From JAJXZJ01 sp050012855 (GTDB lineage Bacteria > Verrucomicrobiota > Verrucomicrobiia > Limisphaerales > J093): a DNA stretch of 64,000 nt. The stretch is from contig JBEKGJ010000017.1 of assembly GCA_050012855.1 (NCBI GenBank), positions 1 to 64,000 on the forward strand. Direction: 5' to 3'. Below the pieces are notes generated by a model. That model had not been told where the DNA came from and did no database searches. It saw nothing but the letters and a program-made list of their open reading frames with translations. Shown here one piece after another: positions 28,401-35,383 of this stretch (position 1 is the stretch's first letter; the number at the start of each line of letters is the position of its first letter). The translations under genes were made by a program, and so were the position numbers.

Positions 28401-29127
28401 ACAGACTGCTTTCCTGATAGAACGCCTCCAGACTTCCCGGCGGCAAGCCTTGTCCCCACGTGTTGCTCAGCAAACCGTCCACCACCAGCCAGCCGCACCG
28501 GTAGGTCAAGGCCGGCCACTGTTGCAGCCAAGCGTACTTTTCCCGGGTCCGGATGAACATCTGTTGCAGGGCTCCGGCGTCCAGGCACCGATTGCCCACC
28601 TGTTGAAAAATAACCTGCAGGTCATCCACCCGTCCCAGTTCCACCAGGAGCCGAGTCCACCACGCCAGGGCGTAATCCGCCACATCCTTGCCCGGCCCAT
28701 CAGTGTAATGCTGGGTCAGTTCCCACACTTGCGCCCAGTGATTCAAGGCGGTGCTGTACATGCCCTCTACGTGCGCATGGTGCCCCAATCCGCATAACAA
28801 GGACGGCGTCCAGACCGACTGCGGGTAATCGGCCACGAAGGCCTCCAGGAGCGCCACCGTCGATGTGGCACCACCGCTAGCGGAGGCTTGAATGGCCAGT
28901 TGCAACGCCGCCGCTTCGGACTGGAGCGTCGGACTTGGCGCGACCGCCACCAACGGGCGGTCAAAAAACCAGGGGGCAGGCAGGGTGGCCACGGTGGTCC
29001 CTTGTCCCCAAGCAACTCCCCCCATCATTACCAGCCACATCACCCGCCAGAACCAGCGCGTTTGCGCAGACCAGTTGAAGCCCCACCGAAAATCGAACGT
29101 ACCGACCGCGCCCAAGGTTGTTTTCAT
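22405..29127 (-). CDS. Large RHS-repeat protein with N-terminal C39-like peptidase domain
   Basis: A 2240-aa protein. A hydrophobic segment at residues 24-41 (RWFWRVMWLVMMGGVAWG) suggests export. Residues 60-200 look helical and TPR-like. Residues 205-310 resemble a C39 papain-like domain: Cys211 in YRCGWLVVDG, His286 in SASHFVALLGW and Asp303 in ALDPVVGYRFF. A Cys/Gly/Pro-rich linker follows, then long arrays of YD/RHS repeats. A tandem pair of beta-sandwich-like domains interrupts them at about 1605-1920. The RHS core ends near 2071 (YYYGLRFYDPLTQRWLSRDP). The last ~150 residues form a variable tip: Pro-rich, then Gly/Ala-rich, ending CPSCFY. RHS proteins typically encapsulate a C-terminal cargo; the tip here matches no toxin I know. 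Confidence 0.92.
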   Translation of the reverse strand: MKTTLGAVGTFDFRWGFNWSAQTRWFWRVMWLVMMGGVAWGQGTTVATLPAPWFFDRPLVAVAPSPTLQSEAAALQLAIQASASGGATSTVALLEAFVADYPQSVWTPSLLCGLGHHAHVEGMYSTALNHWAQVWELTQHYTDGPGKDVADYALAWWTRLLVELGRVDDLQVIFQQVGNRCLDAGALQQMFIRTREKYAWLQQWPALTYRCGWLVVDGLLSNTWGQGLPPGSLEAFYQESSLFGSCSMQALAQLAQSQQVSLVGVERPAGVTNLPVPSIMHFSASHFVALLGWQTNGLVRALDPVVGYRFFQPAALNEEASGRFLVPANQVPVGWSGLSTADMSATLGRCWYFPGAPDDSDNDSCDSCPTCPPGANSQGNGPNGGGPDAGGPPDQNSPDNLDPLASHCSGCSGTEEAGMPRWRVSEPNINLWLVDQPVSSKPAYGRSVPLKLRFKQRDEHAGYVQSAFFFGAGWNCNWFSYVDCSDWSTGSLHVRLPGGGWLTYGFTTGQTTAFDYVTNSRLTITVAGQAVTQCVLDLADGREYIYNYVYAANSHIYMTASLDTEGFATYYTYNVPNSRLHLNTVTDQVGTTLYTLSYTASTYSDVVTGIVDRFNRSVTLGYDSYNSANPHLTQITDAAGLVSSFTYDATSGWPLTMTTPYGTTTFCYHGVDESQHEGLGWYRLINITEPNSGQQMYLFVADATSIWSSWPTQYSSSYLPSNLPSNKLDSSLEYLNSFFWNQNQVADAQALGLSSDPTQITPSVLTITELNLARLRHWLSPSDYYNGYPAGVDSALSTERAPSPDASGSTWGQITWYDYAGKDTDYKARGTQIMPSLIARKLPDGSTWYESYQRNAWGLASSKTGTYGTGSPAATRSYAYAYDSNNGIDLLSIAITSPESHTLASYTYNSRHEVLTETHYANDSASFTTTTTYDTQGRTSTRTTPAGVLSTYSYGSDNYLANVVDTISGTPLRTNSFTWTSGYVQTQTDSRGLTRTFTRDGLNRLTQVQYSDDNSTKQYSYSLASGQGFNNSGSAISILDVAAVKDRLGNWTYYGRDRLRRVVTVTDPLNHITHYDYCACGGVDSITDALGTNATLYGYNNAGWRISVTHPDGHGEQYAYDALGRVITRTDALGSRSYTYNNQGLLASVTTSYGTEKAVTYDAYDRPQTVTDANGVSVTSGYDRLGRVLTRTYPDSGVEYLGYAYDFRSPAGYTNQVGDIVLTAYDAAGRKTNEVHAGVDTNRFTYSPGSDLLTLTDSKAQVTTWAYDVEGRVGGKYDASGTLILGYWYDANSRVTTRWSKAKNYTTYQYDNAGNLLYVNYPASPQLGFTYDADNRLTQIVDGVGTTVYGYSYDRLGSEDGPWANDTVSFTYNNAQLRSGLTLQQPVGSWSQSYSYDAADRLYSLTSPPGSFSYTYRGPGTVWTNLALPNTAVITNVFDSVARLTQTTLRSSGGTVLNRHSYQVNQANERWQMGRTDGSTVNYNYNGAQELIKALGNGGSSTENLGYGYDAAWNLNLRTNSGVVKTFTVNNLNELTSDGTYTYGYDGNGNRGSRSDGLAYVYDDENQLVSVSSSASWQSTFGYDGLGRMRVRREYTWSATGGVVAPAPVVTAATPGSPLRNDFSGWVGMRFQVATSPLVVTELGRWVVSGNSQTHAMKLVQANGTDLAGGATVVNTSGATAGQFVYASLAAPVTLSANTTYYVVSQEASGGDQWYNYPNGTMVFNGLANGTGAAWAYNNSTTYYVGPNLPQSYVPVNFKGTSSSIAPLASVGTITSSLRNDFSGWVGFQFEVGSVPITVTSLGRWVVSGNSGTHAVKLVNADGTDVSNGGTTVRTAGMTTSQFAYAPLPAPVTLSAYTTYFLVSQESSGGDQWYDYANTPITITAAGGALAISAPNGSTTYTLASNGSGRTFGPLNLEFASGLTGGSWAVAQEVHYVYDGRRVIQERDGSNTPQVSYTRGKDLSGTLEGAGGIAGLLARSSAYNTGTGGWGTHDYYHADGNGNVTFILDTNQAMAASYEYDPYGNLLSSNGTLASANVYRFSSKEFHASSGLYYYGLRFYDPLTQRWLSRDPIQELGGANLYGFESNSPLTYYDSIGTHPFDWIRLLPVLWQIWNPGPSAPSAPPLGPRGSPPPITQPAQPQTPGGNPTGPGEPPWCPQPTTTPPPEVPPQAGLWPTLVTELGGPVSEASAGTIAGGVAIAAAGGFAGGYLAGHYITWGGDSLHEHIGGWFYHLCPSCFY
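23376..24279 (-). repeat. Tandem duplicated domain inside the RHS gene
   Basis: Two units with an offset of 477 bp (159 codons) each begin SLRNDFSGWVG-type sequence (PLRNDFSGWVGMRFQV and SLRNDFSGWVGFQFEV) and continue with LGRWVVSGNS, TH(A)xKLV, a QFxYA(S/P)L segment, PVTLSA, TTY and SQExSGGDQWY. They look like DUF4082-type beta-sandwich domains. They replace part of the repeat barrel and may face the outside as binding modules. Confidence 0.8.
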
Positions 29128-29386
29128 AAATCAACACCTCTGTTCGCTCTTCTCAGCCGATGATCTCCGCCCTTGTTAGCAGCAACTCCCCGATCCGGCG
29201 TGTGAAAACATAACTCAACCTGTTTCTCGAACTTGTCAATGGTTTCAAAGAGGATTGCAATCCCCCTTATGTGGTGCATCAGAGCCACAAACCATTACTT
29301 TCTGCGACAGCCGGCAAACGCCGTGGCCAAAAAGCAAATTCATTGCACGGTCTTCAAGTTCCCGTCACCATGAACGTGTTGCTGCC

Positions 29387-31255
29387 ATGAACTTTCCAAG
29401 GGTCTGCGGCCAGAGGTTTCATCGCGGGGCGTCTCCCTCGCCCCAACGGAGATCACACTGGGGGCCGCCAGCCAGCTTGTTGCTGGCCAGTGCCCTGTCG
29501 CTGGGCGCGTTCGCGGCTTCACCTTCCTGGCTGGCGCCATGCGCTCTCCTTCTCAGCCCGGACGGTCACACCCTCTATGTCGCCGGTGGACGCGCCCCCC
29601 GTCTGCTGGCTCTCGCCTTGCCCGAGGGCACACCCCTGTGGAGTCAGAACCTCGCAGACTGCGCGACGGGGCTGGCCTGGGCCAAGGCACCGTCCCGGCT
29701 GATCGTGACGTGCTCCGGCGGCTCGAATGTGATTGAGGTCTTCGCTCCCGCCAACGGCCGACGGCTCGCCTCCTGGCCTGCTGGCCATGGGGTTTGCAGT
29801 CCAGTGGTCGCTCCTCAGAGCCACCGATTGTTCCTGTGCGATCGCTTCGATCATTCCGTCAGCGTCCGTAATCTGAACACCGGCCGGGAACTGGCGCGGA
29901 TTCCAGTGCTGCGGGAAGCCGTTGCAGCGGCGCTCACCGCCGATGAGCGGCTCCTGGTGGTGGCCAATCATCTGCCGGAGGGTGCCGCCAACCTGTCCAC
30001 CGTCGCCGCCGCAGTGACGTTGATTGACACCCGATCGCGCACGGTGCGCGCTCACGTTCGCCTGCCCAACGGAAGTACGAGCCTGGCCGGTGTCGCCATT
30101 CATCCTTCCGGCCGATGGGCCGGTGTGGTGCACAACATCGGGCGGTTTCAGGTGCCAACGACCCAGGTTGAGTTCGGCTGGATGAACGTGAGCGCGTTGA
30201 GCCTGATTGATTTGGAACAGGGCAGCCTGGCTGCCACCGTTCTGCTTGACGAGCCTCGGCGTGGCGCCGCTAATCCTTGGGCCATCGCCTGGTCGGCCGA
30301 CGGCGCCACTCTGGGGATCACCCACGCCGGCACCCACGAGTTGAGCCTCATCGACTCTCCGGCCCTGGTGCGGAAACTGGACGGAAAACCGCCAGGCCAG
30401 CTTGTCGAGGATCTGGACTTCTTCCGTGGCATCAGGCAGCGGATCGCCCTGACGGGTAACGGCCCCAGGACACTGGTCATGACAGGTCATACTGCCTATG
30501 TTGGTGAATTCTTCTCGGACGCCGTGAGCGTGGTGGATTTGTCCCGCCATCAGCAGTCGGGAACCTTCCGGCTGGAGCCCGAAGGCACCGTCAGCCCGGA
30601 ACGGGAAGGCGAACGGCTCTTCCACGACGCCACTCTCGCCCACCAAAGCTGGCAGAGCTGCGCCACCTGCCATCCCGACGGACGCGCCGATGGTCTCAAC
30701 TGGGACTTGTTGAATGACGGTCTCGGCAATCCCAAGAACACCAAAAGCCTCCTGCTGTGTTTCCAGACTCCCCCGGCGATGAGTTTGGGGGAACGAACCA
30801 CCGCCAAGGAAGCGGTCCGTTCGGGTTTGCGCCACATCCTCTTCGCCGTTCCCGCCGAACCGCAGGCACAGGCGATTGACGCCTACCTGCGGTCGTTGCG
30901 GCCGGTTCCGAGTCCTTTCCTCGACCGGGGGAGGCTCACGGCTTCAGCCAAAAGAGGCCAGCGGGTCTTTGATAATCCTCGAGTAGGGTGCGCTGTGTGT
31001 CATCCCCCACCGCTCTTCACTGACCAGAAGTCCCATCGAGTCGGCATTCACGCCAAGGGAGACAGACCAACGGACAGTTTTGATACCCCGACCCTGATTG
31101 AATGCTGGCGCACCGCCCCCTATTTCCACGACGGCTCCGCAGTGATCCTGCGGGAAGTTTTCACCAACAAGAACATCAACGACGAGCATGGCCGCACCGC
31201 ACTTCTCTCTGCCAAACAGATTGATGATCTGGTCGCCTACGTGTTGTCGCTGTGA
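29387..31255 (+). CDS. Exported beta-propeller protein with two c-type haem motifs
   Basis: A 622-aa protein starting at the ATG at 29387; the hydrophobic export segment (about 32-46, LLLASALSLGAFAAS) follows a basic N-terminus. Residues 50-390 form a YVTN/Lactonase-type beta-propeller with repeats such as LLLSPDGHTLYVAGG. The C-terminal third has two haem-attachment sites, CATCH and CAVCH, and a layout like MauG/cytochrome c peroxidase-type proteins (TPTLIECWRTAPYFHDGSA with a possible axial-ligand region). It likely carries electrons or oxidises a partner outside the cytoplasm. It is divergent from the RHS gene, with 259 bp between starts and no other feature there. Confidence 0.85.
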   Translation: MNFPRVCGQRFHRGASPSPQRRSHWGPPASLLLASALSLGAFAASPSWLAPCALLLSPDGHTLYVAGGRAPRLLALALPEGTPLWSQNLADCATGLAWAKAPSRLIVTCSGGSNVIEVFAPANGRRLASWPAGHGVCSPVVAPQSHRLFLCDRFDHSVSVRNLNTGRELARIPVLREAVAAALTADERLLVVANHLPEGAANLSTVAAAVTLIDTRSRTVRAHVRLPNGSTSLAGVAIHPSGRWAGVVHNIGRFQVPTTQVEFGWMNVSALSLIDLEQGSLAATVLLDEPRRGAANPWAIAWSADGATLGITHAGTHELSLIDSPALVRKLDGKPPGQLVEDLDFFRGIRQRIALTGNGPRTLVMTGHTAYVGEFFSDAVSVVDLSRHQQSGTFRLEPEGTVSPEREGERLFHDATLAHQSWQSCATCHPDGRADGLNWDLLNDGLGNPKNTKSLLLCFQTPPAMSLGERTTAKEAVRSGLRHILFAVPAEPQAQAIDAYLRSLRPVPSPFLDRGRLTASAKRGQRVFDNPRVGCAVCHPPPLFTDQKSHRVGIHAKGDRPTDSFDTPTLIECWRTAPYFHDGSAVILREVFTNKNINDEHGRTALLSAKQIDDLVAYVLSL

Positions 31256-31350
31256 GGCGAGCCGCTCGTGCCGGGCCCGGAAACTCATCGAACCGTCACG
31301 CTGACGCCAGCATCCTGGCGCCCGGCCGGTCCGGCCAGGGCCAGCGCCGT

Positions 31351-31385
31351 GGCGGTTTGCAGTTGCCCGCCGCCGCGACAGGCCC
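31351..31385. repeat. 35-bp dispersed repeat, family 3 copy 2
   Basis: Same 35-mer as at 20862-20896, in the same orientation, differing at one base. It lies 16 bp before the parE start, so it is within the likely leader of that gene. Confidence 0.85.
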
Positions 31386-31400
31386 TATTCATCGGCCCGC

Positions 31401-33230
31401 ATGGCTGACGCGGCGAATCACAATTACGACGAGAGCAAGATCAAGACCCTGTCCTCGCTGGAACACATCCGGCTGCGCACCGGCATGTACATCGGCCGCA
31501 TCGGCAACGGGTCGCACGCCGACGACGGCTGCTACATCCTGCTGAAGGAGGTCGTGGACAACGCGATTGACGAGTACATCATGGGCTTCGGCCGCGAAGT
31601 CCGGATTGAGATCGAGGGCAACCGCGTCCGGGTGCGCGATTTCGGCCGCGGCATCCCCCTCGGCAAGGTCGTGGACTGCGTCTCCAAGATCAACACCGGC
31701 GCGAAATACAGCGACGACGTTTTCCAGTTCAGCGTCGGGCTCAACGGGGTCGGCACCAAGGCGGTCAACGCCCTCTCGAAGAGCTTCGTCGTGCGCAGTC
31801 ACCGCGACGGCGAATTCGTCGAGGCGTCCTTCAAACAGGGCAAACTCAAAGGCGAAAAGACCGGCCGGAACCGCGAGCCGAACGGCACCTGCATCGAGTT
31901 CGAGCCGGACCCGGAGATTTTCACGGACAGCCAGTTCCTGCCCGAACATGTCGAACACCGGCTCCGCCATTACAGTTTCCTGAACACCGGGCTGAAACTG
32001 ATTTACAACGGCAAGACGTTTCAGTCGCGCCTCGGCCTGCTCGATTTGGTGATGGAGGATTTGCGCGCCGACGGCAGCGAGCCCATCTACCCGCCGTTGC
32101 ACTACACCTCGAAGACGCTCGAATTCTGCTTCACCCACAGCAATTCACGCTACGGCGAGAGCTTTTACAGCTTCGTCAACGGCCAGTACACCGCCGACGG
32201 CGGCACCCACTTGAGCGCGTTCCGCGAGGGCCTGCTCAAGGCCGTCAATGAATACGCCGGCGGCAAATTCGACGGCGACGACGTGCGCGAGGCGATGGTC
32301 GGCGCGGTGGCCATCCGGCTGAAAGACCCCGTGTTCGAGTCGCAAACCAAGAACAAGCTGGGCAACACGGAAATCCGCACGGACCTCGTCAACCGCATCC
32401 GCGAGGAACTGCTCCACTTCTTCAACCGCAACCGGCAGATTGCCGATCGGATCATCGCCAAGGCCGAGGACACCAAGCAACTGCGGAAGGAACTCCAGGA
32501 GGTCAAAAAACTCGCCCGCGAGCGCGCCAAGGCCATCACCCTCCGCATCCCGCAACTCAAGGACTGCAAGCATCACCTCGATCCGAAGCGCGGCAAGGGC
32601 GACGACACGATGATCTTCATCTGCGAAGGCCAGTCGGCCGCCGGCTCGATCACCAGTTGCCGCGACGTCAACCGCCAGGCCGTGTTCGTCCTCAAAGGCA
32701 AACCGCTCAACGTCTGGGACCTGAAACGCGATGTGGTCTATAAAAACGACGAACTCTACAACCTCATGCAGGCGCTCAACATCGAGGACAACCTCGACAG
32801 TCTGCGCTATGGCCGGGTCATCCTGGCCACCGACGCCGACGTGGACGGCCTGCACATCCGCAATCTGCTGATCACGTATTTCTTCAAGTTCTTCGACCAG
32901 CTCGTCCACGATGGCCATTTGCACGTGCTCGAGACCCCGCTGTTCCGGGTGCGCAACAAGGAGCGAACGATTTATTGCTACTCCGAAGCCGAGCGGGATG
33001 ACGCGGCGAAGACACTGGACGGCAAACCGGAGATCACCCGTTTCAAAGGCTTGGGCGAAATTAGTCCCGGGGAGTTCAAGCAGTTCATCGGCGACGCGAT
33101 GCGGCTCAGCCAGGTCGAATACGCCTCGAAACCCGAAGCAGCCCCGATCCTCACTTTCTACATGGGCAAAAACACCCCGGAGCGCAAGGACTACATCATG
33201 GAGCACCTTGTGGTGCCGGTCGAAGAATAG
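31401..33230 (+). CDS. parE: Type IIA topoisomerase subunit B (ParE/GyrB-like)
   Basis: The 609-aa ATPase subunit of a DNA topoisomerase. The GHKL ATPase domain shows LLKEVVDNAIDE (Glu50 catalytic, Asn54 for metal), RDFGRGIP near residue 80 and GLNGVGTKAVNALS near 113. The TOPRIM domain shows ICEGQSAAGSI (Glu409) and ATDADVDGLHIR (Asp478, 480 and 482). It lacks the insert seen in some GyrB proteins. The partner subunit lies 2.1 kb downstream, after an antisense gene. With ParC it unlinks or relaxes DNA. The ParE assignment over GyrB is by size and by the partner. Confidence 0.93.
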   Translation: MADAANHNYDESKIKTLSSLEHIRLRTGMYIGRIGNGSHADDGCYILLKEVVDNAIDEYIMGFGREVRIEIEGNRVRVRDFGRGIPLGKVVDCVSKINTGAKYSDDVFQFSVGLNGVGTKAVNALSKSFVVRSHRDGEFVEASFKQGKLKGEKTGRNREPNGTCIEFEPDPEIFTDSQFLPEHVEHRLRHYSFLNTGLKLIYNGKTFQSRLGLLDLVMEDLRADGSEPIYPPLHYTSKTLEFCFTHSNSRYGESFYSFVNGQYTADGGTHLSAFREGLLKAVNEYAGGKFDGDDVREAMVGAVAIRLKDPVFESQTKNKLGNTEIRTDLVNRIREELLHFFNRNRQIADRIIAKAEDTKQLRKELQEVKKLARERAKAITLRIPQLKDCKHHLDPKRGKGDDTMIFICEGQSAAGSITSCRDVNRQAVFVLKGKPLNVWDLKRDVVYKNDELYNLMQALNIEDNLDSLRYGRVILATDADVDGLHIRNLLITYFFKFFDQLVHDGHLHVLETPLFRVRNKERTIYCYSEAERDDAAKTLDGKPEITRFKGLGEISPGEFKQFIGDAMRLSQVEYASKPEAAPILTFYMGKNTPERKDYIMEHLVVPVEE

Positions 33231-33321
33231 ACGCGCAACTGCGCTCGGGAGAGCGTGGTCGAAAACAACCCGCCGGTCCCTTCGCCGAGGCCAAGGCCCG
33301 GCGTTCGCCCCATAGACCAGC

Positions 33322-33372
33322 CGTTTGGAGTTCCGCGTTTACGCGGCTTGGACCGCCTGAAGGCGGAACTCC
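33322..33372. repeat. ~51-bp dispersed palindromic repeat, family 4 copy 1
   Basis: The unit begins CGTTTGGAGTTCCGCG and ends GCCTGAAGGCGGAACTCC; GGAGTTCCGC pairs with GCGGAACTCC. A matching copy is at 51081-51130. It sits in the 223-bp gap between the convergent parE and nitronate monooxygenase genes and could act as a bidirectional stop signal. Confidence 0.75.
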
Positions 33373-33453
33373 GAGCCCAACTGCCGACCGACCGACCACG
33401 TTCATGGCCGATGAGCAGTTCCGAAAGGAACAAGGGGCTTCTCTCCGACGCGG

Positions 33454-34953
33454 TCAGACGGGCGCCAGCTCGCGCAGCCGCGCCGCTCCAGATACCTCGT
33501 GCCCGGCAACCGCCTTGCCGTTTTCATGCGCCGGTTCGTCACCCAGCAGGCAGGCAATGACCTCCGCCGCGGAGTACTCATCGCGGCCGGGTTTGAGGAA
33601 CCGCGCGACCTGCGCCACGTCGTCGCCGGCCGTCAACAAGGCCTGTTCCGGTCCACTCTCCGGGCGGGTTTGTTCCAGCCCGACATTGGCCACCAGCCCG
33701 TTGCACAGGCATTTCCGGCCGGTCGTGTCCGCGAGCGCCCCGCCCTTCTTCAGATAATCCTCCACCGGTTCGGCCGGACAACGGTAGCCCACCGTCCCGT
33801 CGGCTTTGCGGTAAAGATGCCGGAGATAGCCAAGATCGCAAATACGCGTCCGGGCCGCGTATTCTTTGACGGTTGAGAGCGTGCCTTCCATCTGCACGAC
33901 TTTGAACGGGAATCCCGTGGGCGAGGCCACCGGATCGGTAAAGACGCGGGCGACCCCAGCGCGGCTCATTTGAATCGTCTTCCGCTTCAGTTCCGGCTGC
34001 AGGCCCGATTCGTTGCAGAAGGCAAAGGCCGTCCCCACCTGGATGCCGGCGGCGCCCAGGCTGAGGGCTTCCGCGAGCTTGCCCGGCTGCCCGAACGAGC
34101 CGGCCATCCAAAACGGCAGCCCGAGATCGAGGATTTTATCCAGCTCCGGCACATCGCGCGGACCATAGATCGGCTCGCCGCTGGCACTGAGTTTCAGCGG
34201 ACCGCGGGGCGGGGCGTTGTGCCCGCCGGCGGTGTCGCGCTCGACCACGAAACCGTCCACCCGCCCGTTCGATTTCCGGGCCAGGGCGATCGCCAGCGTG
34301 GCGGAGGAAACGATCCCCAGGAATTTCGGCCGCTGCACCGCCGGCAGCCGGCCGTCGCCAAACGCCTTCGGATCGAACGTGGACAGGAACTCCTCGCCGG
34401 GCTGCGCCTCGCGGACATCCATCCGCAATTCGGCGACCTCGCCGTTGGCCAGGCGATCCAGCGCGCCGGGAATGGCCCGGGGAATCCCCGCCCCCATAAG
34501 CACGTAATCCACGCCACCGAGCATGGCCCCATACAGCGAAGGCAGCGTGGGGAGCTGGATCTTCTCCAACAGATTGATGCCGACCAGACCGTTGTGGCCG
34601 TCCTTGGCCAGGAACACTTCCACGAAGCTGGCGACGACGGTCAATTCCAGGAATGCCGCCCCGGGCCGCAGTGCGGGCATCGGCGCGGTCCTGAACGGCG
34701 TGAGGGGCGATTTTCCGCCGGGTACGTAATAGGCCGCCAGCACGCGCGCCGCCACGTCGGGCATCGGGAATTGGCCTAGCGCGTAGCGCAACTGCCCGGT
34801 GGGATCGCCCATCTGCAGGGCGCGGGCCAGGATGATGGCCAGCCCCGTTCCGGACACGACTCCCAACTGCCCCAACCGCGACACGGCGCGCGCCAGAGTC
34901 CACCCGGACACTGCCACGCCCATCCCGCCCTGAATGATTCTCGGTTGTGCCAT
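33454..34953 (-). CDS. Nitronate monooxygenase-type FMN protein (2-nitropropane dioxygenase family)
   Basis: A 499-aa TIM-barrel flavoprotein. The ATG at 34953 is chosen because MAQPRIIQGGMGVAVSGWTL is the conserved start. Visible motifs are GQLGVVSGTG, VDGFVVERDTAGGHNAPPRG with the family histidine, and LGAAGIQVGTAFAFCNES for phosphate binding. It is longer than simple nitronate monooxygenases (about 350 aa), with about 150 extra residues including a cysteine cluster (GRKCLCNGL), closer to the PfaD-like branch. It is antisense to, and between, parE and parC. The substrate is uncertain. Confidence 0.88.
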   Translation of the reverse strand: MAQPRIIQGGMGVAVSGWTLARAVSRLGQLGVVSGTGLAIILARALQMGDPTGQLRYALGQFPMPDVAARVLAAYYVPGGKSPLTPFRTAPMPALRPGAAFLELTVVASFVEVFLAKDGHNGLVGINLLEKIQLPTLPSLYGAMLGGVDYVLMGAGIPRAIPGALDRLANGEVAELRMDVREAQPGEEFLSTFDPKAFGDGRLPAVQRPKFLGIVSSATLAIALARKSNGRVDGFVVERDTAGGHNAPPRGPLKLSASGEPIYGPRDVPELDKILDLGLPFWMAGSFGQPGKLAEALSLGAAGIQVGTAFAFCNESGLQPELKRKTIQMSRAGVARVFTDPVASPTGFPFKVVQMEGTLSTVKEYAARTRICDLGYLRHLYRKADGTVGYRCPAEPVEDYLKKGGALADTTGRKCLCNGLVANVGLEQTRPESGPEQALLTAGDDVAQVARFLKPGRDEYSAAEVIACLLGDEPAHENGKAVAGHEVSGAARLRELAPV

Positions 34954-35383
34954 AAAATCGCACTGTGTTCCCCCTGCCCTCGCGGAGGAATCATCGCGAC
35001 AGGAAAGTCGGGAATCGCCGAAAAAGCGCCCAGTGCACTTGGCGGGATATCCGTCGGAAACCAACGCGCTTGCCAGAAGCTAACAGGATAAGGTCGTTTA
35101 GGAAAGCTCGATTATTGATTTTTTTGGCACGCCCTGCCCGCCGCGCCGGCGAGGTTCAGAACCGCTGAATGACGCGTTGCCGCAGGTTCGGATGGCGCAA
35201 GAACCGGTTCGGCCCCGGCGCCCCAGGATGCGTTCGTTCGAGATCGAATTGCCGCATGAAGGTCAGGCTGTGCCCGACCAACGCGCTCCGCTGTCAAAGA
35301 ATGCTTGGCTTTCTCCCGCCGCTCGCCTAGAGGATTCGGCCCGCGTGCAGACGAGCCCGATGTTGCGTCGGCACCCTTGAACC
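34954..35383. other. 430-bp intergenic region, no gene seen
   Basis: The gap between the divergent nitronate monooxygenase and parC genes must hold both promoters. An AT-rich patch (about 35094-35133, including a run of seven T) is the likeliest promoter area. I see no small ORF or paired repeat I can support. Confidence 0.45.
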
